A program made the translations under genes and the position numbers. This document shows, one piece after another, positions 59,701 to 64,000 of a stretch of DNA of 64,000 bases. The notes under the pieces are model-generated. The model saw only the letters and a program-made list of their open reading frames with translations. It did no database searches and was not told where the DNA came from. The stretch comes from Chrysoperla carnea (lineage: Eukaryota; Arthropoda; Insecta; Neuroptera; Chrysopidae): positions 59,961,501 to 60,025,500 of the forward strand of contig NC_058341.1 in assembly GCF_905475395.1 (NCBI RefSeq), given 5' to 3'. Every line of letters starts with the position of its first letter. Within the stretch, counting starts at the first letter, position 1.

Positions 59701-62700
59701 TTCGGAGAAAACGAAAAAATTTTTTAACTTTTAGAAAGTTAATTGATTTTTGAACCCTGGCTTCTTAATCGAAAACCGAAAGATTATATTTTCTCGATTT
59801 TCAAAACTCAACACCCCCCCCCCCCCCTAAGTTGAACCCTTTTGAGGGATTCTATGTTTTATTTTTCTTTTAATTTATGATAATATATTTTTTCTATTAA
59901 TTTTATTTTTCTTACTTATTTAGAGACTTTACGTATAATGTTATATTGGAAGCAGTGAATTGTTTATTAGTTCTCTTAAGTGTACAAGCTTATGGTTCAA
60001 GTAATATAAATGCACCACGTGCAGGAGCTGCTGAACGATCGGTTATTTATCGTACAGTTATGTTAGATCGGCAATCAGTAAATGCAGCAGTTTTAATGAG
60101 AAATCTTCTTCAACATTTTATAAATCAACAAAAACCGCCAGAGAATAATAATGAAGGTGGAAGTGTTGTTATTGGCATTGCTGGTAAGTACAAATATATT
60201 CATTCATTCATGTAATAAAAATGAAAATTGTATTGAATTTTTTTAAATATCTAATTTCTCTAGTAAGCGATGAGAAAAAAAAGACGAAATCTCTAAATTT
60301 TGATCTATAGTACCGATTTCAATGAACATTTGGAATTAAGCTTTGTTCACACTCTATTTTATGGTTCCGATTGATGGATTTGCCCAGGGGTTGAAAAATT
60401 ATGTGTAGAAAGTGACAGCGGGAATAGATAAAGGGGTTAATTTTAAGCAAAAAGTGTCATTTAAGTGTATTCTGAAAAGTTAACACTCTCCGAGTTTTTG
60501 GCGATTGAAATTGGGATATTTAACGTTAAATAACTGAAAAACTAGACATTATTTGAAAAAAATACATCGTACACGTTTTAAAGTACTATAAAGAAAATCT
60601 TGAAAATGAAAAAAGTTTCAAGTTATTTGCACGAAAACGAACGAAGTTAAAATGAAAAGAAAGTTGCACGTACCTTTTTTTATGTTTTATTCAGCATAAA
60701 AACTGATTAATACCACGGGAACTAAAAATATTGCTTGTCTCTTTCCGATTTACTGTATTAAATAATAAGTACTGACAACAGACTCAAAATTTTAGCATTT
60801 TATCGTTAAATAACTCAAAAATAATAAAGTTACAAAAAAGCTCAGATAAGGATTACCAACTCCAAGCTCAGTCAATGTAAAGACCCCAGCTTCCATTCAT
60901 ACAAAATTTTTGTAAATACTTTTCGCTTTTAACGACACGCATATAATAACACACAGTTCTTTGCAAACAGAAAAGTTCTATAGAATTAAGGGTGGAACGC
61001 GATACTCCAAGAATCTCTTTATAAAAGTTGTACGCTACTGAATTCGCAATTCTAATCTGCTCTTTACCGTAGTTCAGAGCTCAAATTTCACAGACATACC
61101 ATGTTATTGGCATTATCAAAGCGTTAAACATGCCCAAGATCAATATGAAAGGAAAATCGTTGTATTTGTAAACACGCCGTCCAAGATTCATCAGTGCTTG
61201 CTTACACTTTCCGCTTGTAAATTTCAGATGTTCATTTCATTTTCCATTATGACTGAGAATTACTACGAGGTATTAGGTCTAGATTTCCCTTCCAGATAGC
61301 TTGGATCTATTAGAGACAATCATTTTTTTTTTATTTACAAATATTTAAACACCATTTTCCTCCATGTTTAAACACCACCTCCAACAGTTCTTGCTAAAAA
61401 AACATCATCTGCATAGAAAATTTTCTTAACCTCCCGCTCGCTTAAACAGAGAGATTCACAGTCCAAGTCTACAAAAAGTATTGAAATACAATGAGAGTCT
61501 GTCACTTTCTAACAGAACACAACAATTGCTGTCTTTGTAAACAGATTGTAGAATTGCAACCATATTGTGGTACATTCCCATACTCGATAATCTGAGCCAT
61601 AGAAGATTACGATTTATCCAGTGAAACCTGGTTAAGTGAGACCTACAAGGGACCTGCAAATTTGTGTCACTTATAGAGGTATTCCACTTATCCAGTGTTT
61701 CAGATACCCAGGTATAAATAAATATTTGTCTCATTTACAGAGGGTTCCATTAATAGAGGTCAAAATATAGGTTATTTCAGTCATAGAGGTGCGATTATTA
61801 AATAAAATAACGTATTATGTAAACATTGTACGTGGGTTTTAGTCTTATTTTGGGAATTAAAAAAGGATAATAAAAATAATATATAAAGATATTCCTGTAA
61901 ATAATGTGTACATAAAATTATCATGTAAATAATATTCATCCTTCAGAACATTGTGATTGAATTATATCTTTATTCTGAATTATTCTACATAGAGTTGATT
62001 TTGGCACATTAAATTCGACACAGATTTCATCGCGTGTCTTCCCACTTTCAAAAACGGATATTAATTCAATTTGTCACGTTCTGATAACGATTTGAGCTTT
62101 CGTTCCGGCATTTTTCAAATAAATATCCGTATGATAGTAAAGCAAAACTAAAACTGAAGAGGTTCAAAATTAGTTAAGTGCGGAATTTGCGGGTAGAATA
62201 ATAAGTAAGTAAACAAACAAAACGATGTTATCTCAGTTCTCAGTTACAGAGGTTAATGCATATAAAATTCGCTCGCAGTCTCAGTTATAGAGGTAACTAT
62301 GACGATAAAATCGAAAAAACGAATCCCAGATATAGAGGTTTGCTTCGTCTCACTAACAGGGGTAATTAATTCAGTGCCAAAGTGTTGGGACTTGAGTATG
62401 AATTCCAGATACGGAGGTTTCTCACTAATCCAGATCTCACTTAACCAAGTTCCAATGTACTATCAAATACCTTTCCGAAGTTTATGAAACATATGTAAAT
62501 GTCTTTCTAATTATAGACACTAGATATAATAAATATAATTGAGTTGACAAAATAATAGTGCCCCCGAATTCGTTTTTATTCATCTTTATTGGTAACGAAC
62601 CTCCACCATCAACTGCCCTCAAGGCTTGCACCAATCTTAAAGCGTCCCTGGCTATAAACACAGTTTTGTGTAATAAAACTCCAAAACTATTTAGAGAATT

Positions 62701-63176
62701 TTTGTAGTGATAAAGAAAAGTGGGAATTTTATAATAACATATACGAACTAAATATAAAATAATGATTTTCAGCTGAATTATGGTCAATGTTAACATTTGG
62801 TGGTGTTAAAAAAAATGATCCAATGACATCCATGTCATTAGCAACGAACGAATCACCAGAAACAATGGGTATAATGCGTTCGGATACACCGTTAGCAAAC
62901 CAAGCATTATTATTAATATTAGTATTAACAAATCATTGTACAACAACTGTAAATCCATATCGACATAGTTTATTCGCATGTTTAAATTCGTTAGACAAAA
63001 CACCAGTCGCACCATCACAACTAGTTACATTATTTCAAATTGATTTCAACGCATTATTTTTAACTATGTGTCAAGTGGTCTCAAGTGAACCACCCACATT
63101 ACTTTTATATTTAATATTACATCGTAATCAACATTTTAAGAAGTATGTTATGCAACGACCTGATCTAGAAAATCTT
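56610..63176 (+). CDS. DYM: Dymeclin, first five coding exons (3' partial)
   Basis: Dymeclin is a peripheral Golgi-associated protein of the secretory pathway. Its human counterpart is lost in Dyggve-Melchior-Clausen syndrome. The coding exons are 56610-56749, 56814-56960, 59382-59585, 59924-60183 and 62773-63176, all GT/AG and in phase, totalling 1155 nt and 385 residues of an expected ~670. The start MGTAISRHENL carries the Gly2/Ser6 N-myristoylation pattern seen in vertebrate dymeclin (MGSNSSR). Family blocks are ESISQNEPFWNRFL, NVGTLIHVFI, FAWQTFNALFIIR, LEAVNCLLVLLS, LLQHFINQQKPP, PLANQALLLILVLTNHC, NPYRHSL, FQIDFNALFLTMC and LLLYLILHRNQHFKKYVMQR. The last donor CTT|gtaagt at 63176/63177 corresponds to DMENLV of human DYM, and the rest lies to the right of the window. 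A possible 5' UTR acceptor (ATTATTTTAG) ends at about 56583. Confidence 0.93.
56814..56960 (+). CDS. DYM: Dymeclin coding exon 2
   Basis: Acceptor TATTTTCTAG|TCAAGAAC and donor GAAAA|gtaagt, phase 2. It encodes NQEQLSLDSRVEPLF through SGNVGTLIHVFIHHSAELL to SIQTE. The intron before it is only 64 bases. Confidence 0.9.
57215..58205. mobile_element. ~1 kb inverted-repeat element in dymeclin intron 2
   Basis: Arms of about 440 bases at 57215-57660 and 57785-58200. Paired blocks are GTTCTAGCTGAAGTAAT with ATTACTTCAGCTAGAAC, AATTTTTTGCTCATTCAATC with GATTGAATGAGCAAAAAT, GAGATAGAACAAAAGTTTAA with TTAAACTTTTGTTCTATCTC, GGCCCTAAATGCGTGTAA with TTACACGCATTTAGGACC, and AAACATTTTTTCGTAA with TTACGAAAAAATGTTT. 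The ~120 base loop shares GCGCAAATTAGGA...CAAAACTATA...GGTAGCTT with the loop of the 13550-14765 element. The inner arms match 18640-18740. Confidence 0.82.
58360..58560 (+). repeat. GGTTA run and GTGGCTGTCC core repeat
   Basis: Four tandem GGTTA units (58363-58383) lead into GAGTGGCTGTCC, GGGACACACTTAGACCAT and GGGTCCGTTGTGATACC, ending with GGTCGGAGAGGTCGTCAAA. The core also occurs at 11448 (degenerate) and inverted in the SINE-like element at 24700-24757. The GGTTA run matches the insect telomere unit but is too short to be a telomere. It is more likely part of a retroelement. Confidence 0.6.
59382..59585 (+). CDS. DYM: Dymeclin coding exon 3
   Basis: Acceptor TTGTTTTTAG|CCATATG and donor TTAAA|gtaagt, phase 2. 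It encodes NHMFAWQTFNALFIIR to DALIEIIVDVPL. Compare NHIFIWQTHNALFII in human DYM. Confidence 0.93.
59809..59827 (+). repeat. Poly(C) tract
   Basis: An uninterrupted run of about sixteen C (ACACC then C's then TAAG) in dymeclin intron 3. Striking in this AT-rich sequence. The comparable G run is at 13406-13418. Confidence 0.9.
59924..60183 (+). CDS. DYM: Dymeclin coding exon 4
   Basis: Acceptor ACTTATTTAG|AGACTTTA and donor TTGCTG|gtaagt, phase 1. It encodes DFTYNVILEAVNCLLVLLSV through LLQHFINQQKPP to a Gly-rich turn. Confidence 0.92.
60890..61625 (-). pseudogene. Degenerate LINE reverse transcriptase fragment
   Basis: On the minus strand from about 61620: LLWLRLSSMGMYHNMVAILQ then SVYKDSNCCVLLES (the thumb-side helix of many LINE RTs). 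After a gap comes EVKKIFYADDVFLARTV, with the catalytic YADD near 61405-61416. Further down comes ALMNLGRRVYKYNDFPF then LGMFNALIMPITWYVCEI (about 61200-61085). Several stops and deletions separate the blocks. The order is right for one decayed element, of a group different from the other two LINE pieces here. It is antisense to dymeclin, in intron 4. Confidence 0.78.
61615..62460. mobile_element. pogo/Tigger-like DNA transposon remnant
   Basis: The left end CAGTGAAACCTGGTTAAGTG (about 61619) pairs with CTCACTTAACCAAGTTCCA (about 62437). Multiple short ...TATAGAGGT... and TTAATAGAGGT motifs inside both ends are typical of pogo/Tigger termini. The middle encodes, on the minus strand, the start of a pogo-type transposase (see 61930-62111). 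The rest of the transposase is deleted. It lies in dymeclin intron 4, next to the LINE remnant. Confidence 0.78.
61930..62111 (-). pseudogene. pogo-type transposase N-terminal HTH remnant
   Basis: From the ATG at 62111: MPERKLKSLSERDKLN. After a one-base frame break near 62062 comes ESGKTRDEICVEFNVPKSTL then CRIIQNKDII. This is the CENP-B/pogo N-terminal helix-turn-helix (KLxxLSxxDKL...ExGxxxxEIxxEFxVPKSTLxRIIxNKD). The catalytic domain is absent. No function is expected. Confidence 0.8.
62773..63176 (+). CDS. DYM: Dymeclin coding exon 5
   Basis: Acceptor GATTTTCAG|CTGAATTA and donor AATCTT|gtaagt, phase 0. It encodes AELWSMLTFGGVKKNDPMTS, PLANQALLLILVLTNHC and LLLYLILHRNQHFKKYVMQR. The start is 62773. 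The in-frame ATG-type start upstream is not needed. Confidence 0.93.
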
Positions 63177-64000
63177 GTAAGTATTTGGTTTTTTTAAATT
63201 ATTTTTTATTCTTTTTCATCAGTTCTAATCGCTATTCGGCGAGCAACGTTGTCAATCCAACAAAATTTGTGTAGGTGTTTTAGAGAAGTTTTAGATTGTG
63301 TAATTAAATTTTCTAGTAGGAAGATTATTGAATATCAAATAGAAAATTCATTTTGTTCAACACAAGATAAAACAAAGAGTCCATTGTTCGGCAGCCTGAA
63401 AATTACACATGTTGTTTATTTACCCTTAAACTAGTTGGAGGAAATTATTGTTAATATAGTCTTTGTTACTAATATTGAAAGTTCCAAAATAGATTTTTAC
63501 GCAAATGAACTGCTTCCGAGATATCGCATCAAAAATTTGAAAATCTTTTCCAAAGAAATTTTAGTTAATTCATAATTGCAATATTTTTCGAATTATTCGT
63601 TTTCGTCTAGTAAAAATTCTAGGGTATTTTCACAATTCATTTTATTAAGGGGAAAAATTTTAGAGATTATTTTCAGGGTCTTAGCTAACAACTTTTTCTT
63701 CTGCGGTACGTAGTCGACGTTTTTTTTTCAGGGAACACTGGAAATTACTAATCATGATACAATCTTAAAATTGATAAAAATTCATCTGACACTCGAAAAA
63801 ACGGGGTTTCTGTCGTTCGCCGTTCTAAGAGTTTCAATTTTCGTTATTTCAAAAACAAGTTGTCTTGTAGAGTGTCGAGAAGAATCATTTTTTCATTTGT
63901 TGTTCAATTATTTTCCGATTTAAATATTGCCCTCAACGCATATTAATCAATTTTAACTTGTGGCTCAATTTTTAAAAAATTTGGACCCCGTGGCAGAGAA
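63177..64000. other. DYM: Start of dymeclin intron 5
   Basis: Begins with the consensus donor gtaagt and runs to the window edge with no acceptor followed by dymeclin-like sequence. The 61-codon open frame at 63249-63434 has no resemblance to any protein I know. Confidence 0.6.

Noticed and set aside
62299-62487. 62-codon plus-strand frame
   Set aside because: It is made of the terminal TATAGAGGT-type repeats of the pogo-like element, not protein-coding sequence.
1-64000. CRISPR array, operon, prophage or toxin-antitoxin system
   Set aside because: No regularly spaced direct repeats, no bacterial gene organisation, and all confident genes are spliced animal genes.

Overview
The window is AT-rich nuclear DNA with spliced genes, canonical GT/AG splice sites and many decayed transposons. 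The proteins (an insect-type gustatory receptor, KANSL2, cyclin T, dymeclin), insect-like non-LTR elements and a short GGTTA/TTAGG run point to an arthropod, very probably an insect. I cannot fix the order. Nothing looks bacterial or viral. There are no operons or CRISPR arrays.

Layout. (1) 991-1869, minus strand: the long first coding exon of a gustatory-receptor-like gene that continues beyond the left edge. (2) 2.9-4.8 kb: a 5'-truncated LINE reverse transcriptase flanked by two direct copies of a ~130 bp repeat. (3) 4977-15209, minus strand: KANSL2, six coding exons reconstructed, 546 aa, with introns carrying a 350 bp near-perfect hairpin, an 86 bp tandem duplication, a hAT remnant and a large foldback element. 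(4) 15210-17195: the head-to-head promoter interval of KANSL2 and cyclin T, nearly half of it a ~910 bp palindrome. (5) 17196-31777, plus strand: cyclin T, eight coding exons, 1264 aa. (6) 31778-56609: about 25 kb with no confident host gene, filled with inverted-repeat elements, tandem repeats and a LINE 3' end. It also holds a GC-rich open segment at 38987-39133 that could be an alternative last exon of cyclin T. (7) 56610-63176, plus strand: the first five coding exons of dymeclin, running off the right edge, with introns carrying a LINE remnant, a pogo-like transposon and a large inverted repeat.

How the genes relate. Cyclin T (regulatory subunit of P-TEFb) and KANSL2 (subunit of the NSL acetyltransferase complex) both promote RNA polymerase II transcription and are divergently arranged. 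Whether they share regulation is inference only. Dymeclin (Golgi/secretory pathway) and the chemoreceptor are unrelated neighbours.

Main unusual points: at least a dozen long palindromic (foldback) elements in 64 kb, several related to each other; a possible alternative cyclin T C-terminus; a palindrome filling the KANSL2/CycT promoter; and short internal repeats in the cyclin T tail. I found no convincing new multi-gene system. Exon borders were set by hand from splice signals, reading phase and remembered family sequence. Repeat borders are by eye and are usually good to about 10-30 bases.
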